Positions 24,264 through 34,213 of a DNA stretch of 64,000 nt are shown here, piece by piece. The DNA is from Cymbomonas tetramitiformis. Lineage: Eukaryota > Chlorophyta > Pyramimonadophyceae > Pyramimonadales > Pyramimonadaceae. The position numbers and the translations under genes are program-made. The DNA is taken from contig LGRX02034572.1 of NCBI GenBank assembly GCA_001247695.2, positions 1 through 64,000 of the forward strand. The letters run 5' to 3'. The notes below the pieces were generated by a model, which worked only from the letters and a program-made list of their open reading frames with translations, did not search any database and had not been told where the DNA came from. Position 1 is the stretch's first letter, and every line of letters begins with the position of its first letter.

Positions 24264-26564
24264 ATGAGTGTTTCTTCGCACGCTACGCCTCCCATGGGGG
24301 CTCACAACCGAATCCGGCTTGACACGATTTTCCCCCGAGACGTTGGGATGCGCTATCGGCCGACACCTGCATCTCCGGCGGCTAATTTGACGGCCCCTGA
24401 GCGGACACGTGCCGTGGCCGTTCAGAATTCATCATGGGACGTGGATTTGATCAAGAGGACATCTCGAGACGCTCTTGGCTCCAAAGATGCGTCATTCCGA
24501 GGTGACGAATCGGACCGCAATGTACTATGGACATCGTTGGTGACATCTTTACAATCGGCATTTGAGCTGAAGGACGCCGCCACAACACCCTCTTCGACTT
24601 GGCGGATGCCACCAAGGAGGTCAACAACGTCTACAACGCCATCCTCTTTACGACGTTGACATCTTTAACGAAACCGCACTCACCCGCCAGGCGTTGGGTG
24701 GACGCTTCTGGACGCGCTTCCCCGCGGGATGGGAAGCGGGCTTTACTTGAGGTCACGAAGCGGCTACTTCCTCGAGTTCTCCGGCCCCTTGGGCACTACG
24801 AAGAGTTGTGTGCCATCTACTTCGCCTCCAACCTCGACCCCGATCCGTTGATCCAAGACTTCGACGCCTGCCTAACGGTTATCCGCAACTCGCCCTCTGG
24901 TCCGCTCGACGACATGATGGCCAAGAAGCAGCTACTCGCGTCCCTCGACCCCATCATGTACGACAAGGTCACCACACCGACGTGGACTTGGCCAAGGTCG
25001 ACCTCGAGGACATCTACGCCCACATCCTCGAGATTTGGGAGAGCGAGAACGGTGTTACCCGCGGGAAGCAGCCTAAGCCGTCACCTCCGACTTCCCCGGC
25101 ATTGCTTTACTCTGGTGACGTGAACGTGAAGGACCTCATCATGGAGTTCGAGAAGCAATTGGAGGCCGCCACTTCGGCTCTCGTGACGCTCAAGGACTCC
25201 GTCACGAAGAGCGACGAGCCCCTTTCGGGCTTTGTGGATTCCTCCCGTCGCCACCCGCAGCGTGACGGTAAGCGTGGTGTCTCTTTCCCACCCTCACGTT
25301 GGCGGGGTGAGCGCAACAGGAGGGACGACGGCAAGTTCCATGGCCGCGACAATCGTGTTGGAGGCTATGGCGGGCGGAAAAGCTTCCGCTTCGCCGCGAG
25401 CCCGCTCAAGACCGACGGGAAATGGCGACAAGACCACTACAAGAAGCACTCCGCCCACAACATCTCCTTCCACGTGGCCTCCTCCGCCTTCGTCCCTGAG
25501 CGGCGCGCGTTGTCCTCCTGGACACTACCACGACACCGCGAATTGCCCCACGGACGACATGGCATGCGCGGAGTGCGACTTGGTGACTGCCGACGAGAAC
25601 GACGAGATCGTCTCCGCGTTCCAGACCGCCTTCGACGCTCAGGACGACGCCACCTTCGCTCGACTTTGTGGACAACATGATCAACCCGTTGTTCGTCACG
25701 ACGAAGAGCCCTTCACCTTCGCGGACGACATCAACATTGGCCTTCGGGCGCAGTACGCGGGCTTAAAGCCTTCTCCGCCCTCTCTCCTTGCTACACGCGT
25801 GCACGAGGCGCGCATGGCTCTCCGTGAGCTGAAGCAGGTAGCCGGTGGTGCTGAATCGGCCCCACAACATTTTCCCATGGTTCATTTCGGCTCGGCCGCG
25901 CCCGCCGTGATCGACGACAACATCGTGGAGCCTGAGCCGCAAGTGACAATCGAGAGCGACGAGAACGCGCTAATCTTCCCGAAGCAGTTCGTCGACAGCG
26001 AGCCCCCCTTCGAGCAGTCCTTTATGGACGGCATGTCTGTGAAATTGGGCTTCTTCGAGCCCGAGCCACAGGTCTCACTTCAATCCTTCAACCCCCTGCC
26101 TCCGTACATTTCTTCCACGCATGATTCGACTAGCGTGGCTGACTCGGAGTCGGACGACGAGAAATTGCATGCGGACGCACCGCCACCCGCTCCACGGGTT
26201 GGTGGTGTCCGGACGCCGTCAATTGGAAATCTTCTATCTCACGGCAGCAGCACTGCCGGCTCTGTTCATGTGTGTGAGCATGGCTTTGCTCGACACCATC
26301 ACCGCCTCCGCACTTTGTGGCGTGGAGATTGCTCCACGGGCGGTGGTGTGCGGACAGTACTTCAATTATCAGAATTGCGCAATGGACTTCTTCCCTGACT
26401 CCGCCTTTGTGGACTCTGGACCCGTTGACCCCGACGACAACTTCAATCTGGACTCTGGTTCTCTGGACTTTGACAATTCTGACTTCTTCGATCTGGACTT
26501 TGAGATTGACAACAACAACATCTACAGTGAACTCTGCTTTGTGGACCACTTGCCAAGTGGCTAG
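24264..26564 (+). pseudogene. Gag-like polyprotein of LTR element 1, frameshifted
   Basis: Homologous to the Gag-like ORF of the second LTR element: shared landmarks are RL(D/E)TIF near the start, SPAR-W-(D/E)ASG, DGKRA-LEV and DPDPLIQDFDACL against DPDRDIREFNGLL. The frame changes near 24595, 24965, 25520 and 26240, so at least four joins are needed to cover the product. In order: N-terminal helical region, capsid-like core (about 24600-25000), coiled-coil-like segment (MEFEKQLEAATSALVTLKDS, about 25140-25200), Arg/Gly-rich basic patch (RGERNRRDDGKFHGRDNR), a Cys/His cluster (CPPGHYHDTANC), acidic stretches, then a hydrophobic C-terminal segment. No aspartic protease DSG/DTG or polymerase motif is present. 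Confidence 0.8.
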
Positions 26565-26764
26565 AGCTGTTTTGTAGCTGCTAGTAGATCAGTATTGGGC
26601 CAAGATGCCTTCCTGTGTGCACAGCTAGCTAGAGATTTGGGACCGCCCTGGCCAAGAGCACAGCCCCCCTCTAGAATTGTTTCCACCGCTTGAGATGGTG
26701 TGTTTCCAAACTGCAACAACCCTGCTCCACCCTAACTCTTCCTCCGTAATAGTCCAGGGTGGTG

Positions 26765-26955
26765 TGCTGGATGTGACACACCGTGTGTCACTTCCTGTTA
26801 TCTGTACTAGTACTCGGTACAGTACGGGTGTCACAGGTTTAGGGCTTCCGGCATAAAGCCGAGACTATCTTATGTTTTATTTACACTCTTGAAAACCCGA
26901 AAGTGAAAGCATTCTGACCGTAGCCCAATATATAGTCTTAGCTATATATCTCACA
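26765..26955 (+). repeat. 3' LTR of element 1
   Basis: 191 bp copy of the 5' LTR with no difference that I could find. It is preceded by CCAGGGTGGTG, the probable polypurine-tract equivalent, and followed by the duplication ATATC. Confidence 0.93.
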
Positions 26956-26960
26956 ATATC

Positions 26961-27670
26961 CTACAGATGGCAAGCCTAAAACTATTCGACATTCGCCAGT
27001 GTTACCGCAACCATCTTCAGTCAAAGCAATTCCTGCATGTACAAACAAATTTACGTGGTCAGTCATACAAATTAATATTGTAAACCCACGAGGTCACCAG
27101 GGATTACAAAACAATACAACAAACAGAAACAAAAGTCGGAGTAAATTCTCCTGCAAAAATACACATTACGCTAGTTAGTCAGAAGTGTTGGGAATCGAAC
27201 CCAAGCTAACGGGCAGAATGCCACACGGCCTCCAAGCACTCTCAGCCACGTTAATAGACTAACAAAACCAACTAACAACGCGGTAATGAATTGGGGAACC
27301 AGATCAACAAAGTCAGTTATTGGAACCACATTCACTGCGTATTGCAAACAGAAAGGGCCAATAATATGTGATCGCCGGTGGCGTAGCAGGAGTACGCTAT
27401 TCCGGGCAAAAAAGTAGGACGCTACCTTAACGAAGCGCGATCCAATAAGGTCAGCGATAGCCAGGTTTGTTCCTTATTTGCGACCATACCATATTTAATA
27501 CATGGTTTAACATGATTTCCCAACCATATTTCCTCATCTAGCCAGCTCCCGTTCTCTTATTTGGACCCATTCTCTTAACGATTTGAAAAGGCTCAGGGTC
27601 ATCGGAAAAAACGCGACCCCCCCAACGCTGGCTGGTCTCTTATCGTCGATTCTCTTAAAGGTGAGGTATT
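26961..27670. other. Spacer with tRNA-like segment and transposon end
   Basis: No protein gene. The left part holds a tRNA-like box B (27186-27256). The right part (about 27540-27670) is rich in CCAGC/GCTGGCTGG and TCTTATTT motifs and ends TATTACTG followed by TA, like the ends of the pogo-like elements at 29353-30883. It is probably a related element whose left end I could not locate. The copy of the flanking sequence at 37303 lacks it. Confidence 0.45.
27186..27256 (-). ncRNA. tRNA-like sequence or SINE head
   Basis: On the minus strand, GTGGCTGAGAGTGC resembles a pol III A box, and GGGTTCGATTCCC, about 30 bp downstream, is a perfect B box with a 5-bp stem (TTGGG/CCCAA). The acceptor stem does not pair and no good anticodon arm forms, so it is not an intact tRNA gene. 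A tRNA pseudogene or the head of a tRNA-derived SINE is likely. Confidence 0.4.
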
Positions 27671-28862
27671 ACTGTAGCCGTGTGCCATAAAACACTCACC
27701 TAAGTATTTTATACCATCTTAGTATCTGAGAACACCCGCCTCTGCGAAACTGTTCTGCTCCTTAGCACCCGACATATATATATCCTTATATATAATATAA
27801 TATATGGGATAAGTCTACATCAGCCGACATTTCATTTAAATCCACATCGGGGCCGACATCTCATTTAATCCACATCGGGGGTCGACATCATTTAATTCAC
27901 ATCGCGTACACTCATTTTAACTATCAGGGCAGACTATTTTTGGTCCACATCGGGGTGACATGTCCTTTTACCTACACGGGGTCGACATATCATGCATCTA
28001 TGCCATCGGGGGGCGACATCTCATTTTAATCCACATCGGGTGTAGACATCTCAGTTTAATCCACATCGGGGGTATGCATTACATTCAACGTAAGGATATA
28101 ATGTAAACGAAATATAACTATGCAAATCCAACCGGTAGGTATGTAAATCATATCGCGATGAAAATATCTACCGGTTGGATTTGCAAAATAATGTTTTTTG
28201 GAGCGTCCAACAGTGAAAAGCTGTTTCATTTCGCCAAACAAGACAGTCTTTCATCGTTTGCGGCACCAAAAAACATTATTTCGCAAATCCAACCGGTAGA
28301 TATGTAAATCATATCGCGATGAAAATATCTACCGGTTGGATTTGCAAAATAATGTTTTTTGGAGCGCCCAGCAGTGAAAAACTGTTTCATTTCGCCAAAC
28401 AAGACAGTCTTTCATCGTTTGCGGCACCAAAAAAACATTATTTCGCAAATCCAACCGGTAGATATGCTCATCGTAATACGAGTTGCATATCTACCGGTTG
28501 AATTTGCGTAGTTATGTTTCAATTACATTATATCGTTGCGTGTGTCTTCTGTCTACGCATGCTATGAAATGTCAACCCCCGATGTGGATTAAAATGAGAT
28601 GTCTACACCCGATGTGAAACGTTTAGGCTTGTCAGCCCCCGATGTGGATTAAAATCAAATGTCGGCCCCCGATGTGGATTAAAATGGGATGTCTGCCCCC
28701 GATGTGGATTAAAATCAAATGTCGGCCCCCGATGTGATTAAATGAAGTGTCCGCCCCGATGTGGATTAAAATGAGATGTCGGCCCCCGATGTGGATTAAA
28801 ATGAAATGTCGGCCCCCGATGTAGACTTATCCCATAATATATATATATATATCTTGTTTCCT
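27669..28862 (+). repeat. Repeat of about 125 bp, copy 1 (split by a transposon)
   Basis: The sequence from AGCCGTGTGCCATAAA through GAACACCCGCCTCTGCGAAA to ATATATATCCTTATATA, resuming as ATATATCTTGTTTC at 28850, is the same as 37305-37450. Here it is interrupted by the 1028-bp element at 27806-28833. Confidence 0.85.
27806..28833. mobile_element. MULE-like foldback element, 1028 bp
   Basis: Terminal inverted repeats GGGATAAGTCTACATC are flanked by ATAATATAT on both sides (27797-27805, 28834-28842), a 9-bp duplication, although in low-complexity AT sequence. Each arm carries about six to eight degenerate copies of a unit of about 29 bp built on GTCGACATCTCATTTTAATC plus CACATCGGGG, facing inward in opposite orientations. 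The centre (28120-28520) is a duplicated palindromic unit with AAATCCAACCGGTAGATATG. No transposase. Termini starting GGG with a 9-bp duplication fit Mutator-like elements. The uninterrupted target at about 37405-37450 shows the empty site. Confidence 0.85.
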
Positions 28863-29352
28863 GTCAGGTTATCGGCCACCACTTGTGGGTGTTCGTTCTC
28901 ATCACTTTGGATCCTTGGAGCGCGTCTAGCCCTCCTCGTACATCACTGCCGGCGTTAGGTCTACTTCGCCCTCAAGGCAATCACCAAATCCCGTCTTCGA
29001 CCACCGTTTGAGATCGCGGCCGCGACAAATTTTACCGCTTTTACGCATTTTACAATTTCACCTTGCTCCGTTCCAACAATGGCGTCTAGCCTACGAAGCC
29101 CTACACTCTGGACAGCAGCGCCCGTACTGCGGCAAAACTGGCTTACCGCCCGTTATTTTTGACCTCACCGCCGTTCTCCTCGTCGAATTTCACCCCAAAT
29201 TGGCTTTTACATCGCCCGATTTGGTTAATTTTACGAAGAGTTACGTTTTCGACACGCATGATAGAAACGGTGATATCGGTGTATATATATAAGGTGTATA
29301 TATATACAAAGCAGTCAGAAAACACACAGTGACGGGTGCTCGGAATGTGATA
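28863..29352. other. Spacer with older repeat copies
   Basis: No gene of its own. 29110-29250 is a copy of a dispersed repeat of about 130 bp (also at about 31766, 31940 and 32770). 29268-29350 is the left half of a repeat found intact at 32496-32740. Confidence 0.6.
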
Positions 29353-30336
29353 CAGTAAAGACCGGTATATAAGAAGCTCGGCTATAAGAAGCCAGCCGCT
29401 GGCTTTTTGCCCAAAAATTAAGAAGCCGGCTAAGAAGCCAGCCGCTGGAAAAAAAAACGGATGGCGATAAAAAAATGCCATTTTAAGAAGCTATACCGCT
29501 GGAATTTCGAGAAGAGGCTACATTAAAATGATCGATTTAAGAAGCCGTATCATGAATATCGATCCAGTGAACTCGTTCTCAATTAATCGTATACAACGTA
29601 TCGATATATATCTATATGTATATATGTATATCTATACTTCGAAGAATGCAACTATTATTAAGGTTCAATACACTTGAGAAGTTTTGGATGATCACAAGCA
29701 CAATGCATATGCAGTACTGAAGGTACACAATAAGTATTCTCATTACGTATGCATCAAGGGTTTTCAAGGCATGGTATCGGTTGTGGGCGGTCTTATGCGT
29801 CCATAATTGCATTATGTATGATTGTACTATTACAGGCACTGTACAGTGTACATGACAATAGTTTCTAAGAAGAACCGAGTTTCTTGAAAGCTACCCACGA
29901 ACCAAACTTATAGCTGTCTACCTCAGGCAAACCACCAACATAGTTCTCGTCTGTCAGCGTCGTCTGTGGATCCATCCTACAAGAGCTATGTGAGCTTCAA
30001 GAAATACACCTGAAATAAGAAGTCACCGCTGGGTCTACAAGTCTGTGTGTCGGTTTCTGGGTTTTAAAAGCCGAAATTAAGAACTTCGACGCTGGTCGAC
30101 AGTCAGAAGTTGGACCCCAAGATTAGAAGCTGAGCGCTGGATCACGTTGGCGAATCTGGAATCAGAAAATTTTGCCGATTTAAGAAGCGGCACACGCTGG
30201 ATTTGGATTTTCGATGGTCAGGATTTTGCCAAATTAAGAAACGTGCCCACGCTGGCAAAGGCAAATCCATGACCGTCGATTAAGAAGCCACCCGCTGGCA
30301 AAATTTCCCCAGCTTCTTATATACCGGTCTTTACTG
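29353..30336. mobile_element. Pogo/Tc1-like non-autonomous element A, 984 bp
   Basis: Perfect inverted termini of about 25 bp beginning CAGTAAAGACCGGTATATAA, with TA on both sides (29351-29352, 30337-30338). The interior repeats a TTAAGAAGC...CGCTGG motif about ten times. No DDE transposase ORF. CAGT termini with TA duplication are typical of the pogo/Tigger branch of Tc1/mariner. Confidence 0.9.
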
Positions 30337-30338
30337 TA

Positions 30339-30883
30339 CAGTAGACACTCATATTTAATGAAACAGAGATCTTGCTCCAGCCAGCCAAATCACTAAAATC
30401 GTGACCCCCCCCCGCCAGCGCCAGCGTGCTAATGAATTCGTTCATTAGAAGGAACGCGATTCATGAGCCAGCCAGCGCCATTCGTTATCTTCCTCAGCCT
30501 TACAAACTGAAATTTTCGAGAAAACTGTGTGCTGATTTTTCGAAGTGATAAAATGGACCCAGCGAGTAGGCAACAGCTTAGAGAGCTTCACACGGACATG
30601 AAGGACGGCATACTATCACAATCTCACTACGAAGAACTGCCTGCAATTGCCTAATGCCATGTGCAATAATTAGCCATGTGCACCGCGTCAAGCTATGCCA
30701 GCGTCAATTCCTTATTTTAAGATTGCCGAAAGCATGTCAGCCAGCGACGGCCTTCCTTATTTCGGACCTCTTCCTTATTTTTTTGGTCCAGCCAGCCAAA
30801 TCACTAAAATCGTGACCCCGCCCCCCCCCCAAAACGCTGGCTGGTTCCTTAACGGTGAATTCCTTAATACTGAGTGTTTACTG
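30339..30883. mobile_element. Pogo/Tc1-like non-autonomous element B, 545 bp
   Basis: Imperfect inverted termini CAGTAGACACTCATATT and AATACTGAGTGTTTACTG, flanked by TA at 30337-30338 (shared with element A) and 30884-30885. The interior contains CCAGCCAGC blocks and poly-C runs resembling the DNA at 27540-27660. A 5' fragment ATGGACCCAGCGAGTAGGCA at 30553 opens a short unrecognised frame. Confidence 0.85.
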
Positions 30884-31192
30884 TAGCATAAACTAGCGAG
30901 ACAGACATACGGACTGTCTAAACTAGCTAACGTGACGGAGACACGGTCACGGGTGGCACATGCCACACACAGTGAGGGGTGACGCAAGGAGAAGCAGGCC
31001 CCCATGCAGTGGGGGGGAAATCGGCTTCCCCGTGACACCACCTCACCCCGAAGGTGTGAGTGGCAATCCCAGAGCAAGCAAACCCTAAAACCTAAACCCA
31101 ATGTTACTTAATGTCAGAGTTCAAGGGCCCATTGCAGCCAGCTAACAGCTGGCAAGATGCGGTGAAACTCTGTAAGCTAATTGCGGCTAAGT

Positions 31193-31718
31193 CTAGAATT
31201 GGTTGGCTGCAGTTGGTTGCGATGTGATCGTGCTTTCACTGAGTGGTGGCGGCGGTGTTCTCGAAGATGTCGAGGGGCATCCAGGCGATAAATTAACCAA
31301 CCCCTGTGCGGTGCCAGAGCCAAAAGTAGCCTGGCACCACCAGAGCGAATGCGTCGATGAGAAGGGGTTGGGGAGGCGGAAGGTGAAAAATGCGGTAAGG
31401 GGGCGCGATTGAGCGCATTGGGAATGGCTCGAAAGGAACGACGGTGAGGGGCGAAGCGGGCGTGGCAACATCACCACACACCACTAGATGGTGAACAGGT
31501 GGGGTGCAAGGCGAGGGCGAAGGGAGTGGAGGGACGAAGTCGAAGGAGTCAAAGCACTCGTTGTCGATGGCGAACGCGATGGACTCGAGTTTGGTGCTTG
31601 GTGCGTAAGCACCACCAAGCACCACCAGACCACGGTCAAAGGGGAGATGTTCTCGTCGAAGCGAGTCCAGGGCAGACCGAACTGCGGCCATACGCGTACG
31701 CTGGTGCAGCGAGGTCAT
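31193..31718 (-). pseudogene. Unrecognised ORF family, copy 1 (141 aa)
   Basis: A minus-strand frame sharing a scaffold with the plus-strand copy at 32904-33414: R(M/A)..VRSAL or VHSAL, LVV.GGAYAP...(L/I)ESIAFA, a Pro-rich middle, VVCG.V.TP, RIFHLPPP and DAFALVV.G.FWLWHRTGVG. Both keep this pattern through many substitutions, so it is or was coding. There is no known domain; the Pro-rich middle and the repeat context suggest part of a retroelement protein. The C-terminal WLWHRTGVG motif is the most conserved piece. Confidence 0.5.
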
Positions 31719-31755
31719 GATCCCCGCGGCTGCAAAACCTGGAAGGCGCGTCGAT

Positions 31756-32100
31756 AGGGTTTCGAGGCCTAAAGGTAACTCCTCGAAAAATTAACCAAAT
31801 CAAGCGATGGAGAAGTCAAATTGGGGTGAAATTTGACGAGGAAAACGGGGGTAATGTCAAAAACGTCGTACGGTAACCCGTATTCCCGCCAGAAGGGGTG
31901 CCGCTGGTCAGAAAGTCGAGTGGACGTTTGGGTTGATGGTGATAACGTAACTTCTTGTAAAATTAACGGAATCGGACGATGTAGGGGTCAAATTAGGGTA
32001 AAATTCGACGAGGAACACGGTGGTCACGTCAAAAATGCCGTAAGGTACGTCAGTTTTCCGGCAGCAGAGGCGCTGCTGGCCAGAGCGTTGAAGGACGTCG
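31756..32100 (-). repeat. Dispersed repeat of about 130 bp, two minus-strand copies
   Basis: Two adjacent copies (about 31766-31905 and 31940-32075), inverted relative to copies at about 29110-29250 and 32770-32900. Shared landmarks on their sense strand are GACCTCACC/GACGTCACC, TCCTCGTCGAA(A/T)TTCACCCC and GATTTGGTTAATTTTT. All four are degenerate. Confidence 0.65.
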
Positions 32101-32495
32101 AAGGAAGTAGCCGGCCAGGGTGAAGGAACACGAGAGGGAAAGAGGGAAGTTAGGCCGAAGGAAATCGTGGAGAACCAATCTCGTTGACGGTAGGCAGCCC
32201 ACGATGTGAAATAAGGAAATCGGTTGAGGTTCATGCGCTCAACCCGGAAGGCAAGTAGCCGGCCAGGGTGAAGGAACAAGAGGGAAAGAAGGAAGTTTGG
32301 CCGAAGGAGATCACGTAAAAACAGTCACAGACGGTAGGAACCACGTGAAGTTGGACAAGGAAGTTGGATGAGGCGGTGGCACTCAAACCGATGAAAGTCC
32401 GAAGGAAGTAACAGGGAATTGTAGAATTGGCGGCAAGCCAAAGCGAGTCAAGCCAAACCGAACACCACCAAGCGTGATGTGGGTCGATAACCTGA

Positions 32496-32750
32496 TAGAA
32501 ACGGTGATATCGGTGTATATATATAAGGTGTATATATATACAAAGCAGTCAGAAAACACACAGTGACGGGTGCTCGGAATGTGATAGCATAAACTAGCGA
32601 GACAGACATACGGACTGTCTAAACTAGAGAAGGCTAACGTGACGGAGACACGGTCACGGGTGACACATGCCACACACAGTGAGGGGTGACGCAAGGAGAA
32701 GCAGGCCCCCATACAGTGGGGGGGGAATCGGCTTCCCCGTGAACGCACCC
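32496..32750 (+). repeat. Uninterrupted repeat copy (empty site)
   Basis: Runs from GATAGAAACGGTGATATCGG to AATCGGCTTCCCCGTGA and contains GTGATAGCATAAAC with a single TA at 32585-32586. This is the pre-insertion form of the locus at 29268-31055. Confidence 0.85.
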
Positions 32751-32903
32751 AAACGCGCCCTCGCCTTTCTGGACAGCAGCACCGCTCCTGCAGGACAACT
32801 GGCTTGCCGCACGACTTGTTTGACGTCACCGGCGTCTTCCTCGTCGAAATCCACTCCAATTTGACTCATCCATCGCTGGATTTGGTTCATTTTTTAGAAA
32901 GTT

Positions 32904-33414
32904 ATGTCTTCACTTGGGAACCCTAACTTCGCGTTCGCGGAATTCTCCAGCCAGCTGTCAGCGACCATGTCTGCTGACCGCCAGCATGCGCGCATGCCCA
33001 CTGTTCATTCAGCGTTGGCATCTTTTCGAGTGCATCGACGGCATCCTGCACCTGGCTATGGTCTGGTGGTATCTGGTGGTGCTTATGCACCAGACAACAA
33101 CATCGAGTCTATCGCCTTCGCCGATGACGACAACTCTGAGCACGACGAGTTGCGTCCGCAACATCCTCCGCTCTCCCCTCCACCCTTCGTGCCCCTTGGC
33201 CACTGTGCGGTGGTGTGCGGTGGTGTTACAACACCCATCCCACCGATTCTCCCCTCTGCTTGCGCGCTCATTAGCGGCGGAGTGGGGGCACGCCGCATTT
33301 TTCACCTTCCACCCCCTTGCCCCCTCCGTCGTCGTTGACGCATTCGCTCTGGTGGTGCAAGGCCGCTTTTGGCTCTGGCATCGCACCGGCGTTGGTTGGA
33401 CGTTGTTGGGGTGA
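32904..33414 (+). pseudogene. Unrecognised ORF family, copy 2
   Basis: Plus-strand counterpart of the ORF at 31193-31718. It starts MSSLGNPNFAFAEFSSQLSA, passes LVVSGGAYAPDNNIESIAFA and a Pro-rich stretch, and keeps DAFALVVQGRFWLWHRTGVG, but the last part lies in another frame (the frame starting 32904 stops at 33338 while the motif continues to 33414). One frameshift near 33290 is therefore needed. Function unknown. Confidence 0.5.
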
Positions 33415-33711
33415 GTATTGCCTCATCACTGGCGCTTGACGCATGCGATCGAGGAGGACGCCGCCTTTAGCAAGATTACAACAACAAAGCACACATCAAC
33501 AATGACCCTTCTCCATGCCCGCGCGGTGTGTGATGACTCTCGAGGGAACTGAGTCTTTAGATTAGCCTTGACATTGGACTTGCAAACACTTTGGGATGGC
33601 ACATGCCGGATTGCCCGAGCCGGTGTGGCTCCTAGACCTTGCCGTGCTTCTGCCTCTTTGCCTGGTGACACCTCATCCCCACGGGGTGAGGTGGTGTCAC
33701 GGGGAACCAGG

Positions 33712-33954
33712 TGCGAGGAAGACAGATACGCTGTCCGGCTAAGCTCGCTAGGAGACAAACTGATAATCATATAACTTGTGTCTGGCCGAAGCTTTATGCT
33801 CTCGGAAACCCAGACAGTGAAACGATGACTGTACTACTGTACTGTACTACTGTACAGTACAGTGCTAGGATGTCACGGACACGAGACGGAAGCAGGGTCA
33901 GGCTAGGGGCTAGTCAGAGCCCATAATAACTAAGCCTAAACCCGAAGTCCAGCA
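33712..33954 (-). repeat. 3' LTR of element 2
   Basis: 243 bp. It contains an expanded CTGTACTGTACTACTGTACAG palindrome-rich stretch compared with the other LTR, which explains most of the length difference. Confidence 0.92.
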
Positions 33955-34213
33955 CACCACCCGTGGGTGTGACTACCTAGCAAAGCAGGTACAGGAATAT
34001 AGCCACGAGACATAAACAAACACCTAACATTCACTTCGGTGGAAACCGATCACTTCTAGCTGGGTGCCGGGGTCCTGACCCGGTCATCCCACTACTGGGC
34101 TAAAGCTAATCAAGCTACCAGGATAAATGCCAAGAAACCTAGCCACTTTGAGGCTGGTCAGCGGGGCTGAGTTCAGCGGTCGGATGCAAAGTAAATAAGA
34201 ATCCTGAAGTGAA

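Larger units (their letters stand above)
22309..26955 (+). mobile_element. LTR retrotransposon 1, Gag-only, copia-type primer site
   Basis: The two 191-bp LTRs (22309-22499, 26765-26955) look identical by eye, start TG, end CA, and are flanked by the 5-bp duplication ATATC (22304-22308 and 26956-26960). Directly after the 5' LTR lies GGTTATGGTGCG, matching in position and core the copia-type site that primes with an internal fragment of initiator tRNA-Met. Just before the 3' LTR is GGGTGGTG, also present before the 3' LTR of the second element at 33712-36981. The interior encodes a frameshifted Gag-like protein (24264-26564) and no reverse transcriptase, integrase or RNase H, so it is non-autonomous. 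A second transposon (22877-24247) sits in its 5' leader. Confidence 0.93.
29268..31055 (+). repeat. Repeat copy split by two pogo-like elements
   Basis: GATAGAAACGGTGATATCGG through GGGTGCTCGGAATGTGATA (29268-29352) and GCATAAACTAGCGAGACAGA through AATCGGCTTCCCCGTGA (30886-31055) are contiguous at 32496-32740. The interruption consists exactly of the two TA-flanked elements at 29353-30883. Confidence 0.85.

Noticed and set aside
27186..27256. Functional tRNA gene
   Set aside because: The T arm is good, but the acceptor stem does not pair and there is no clear anticodon stem-loop.
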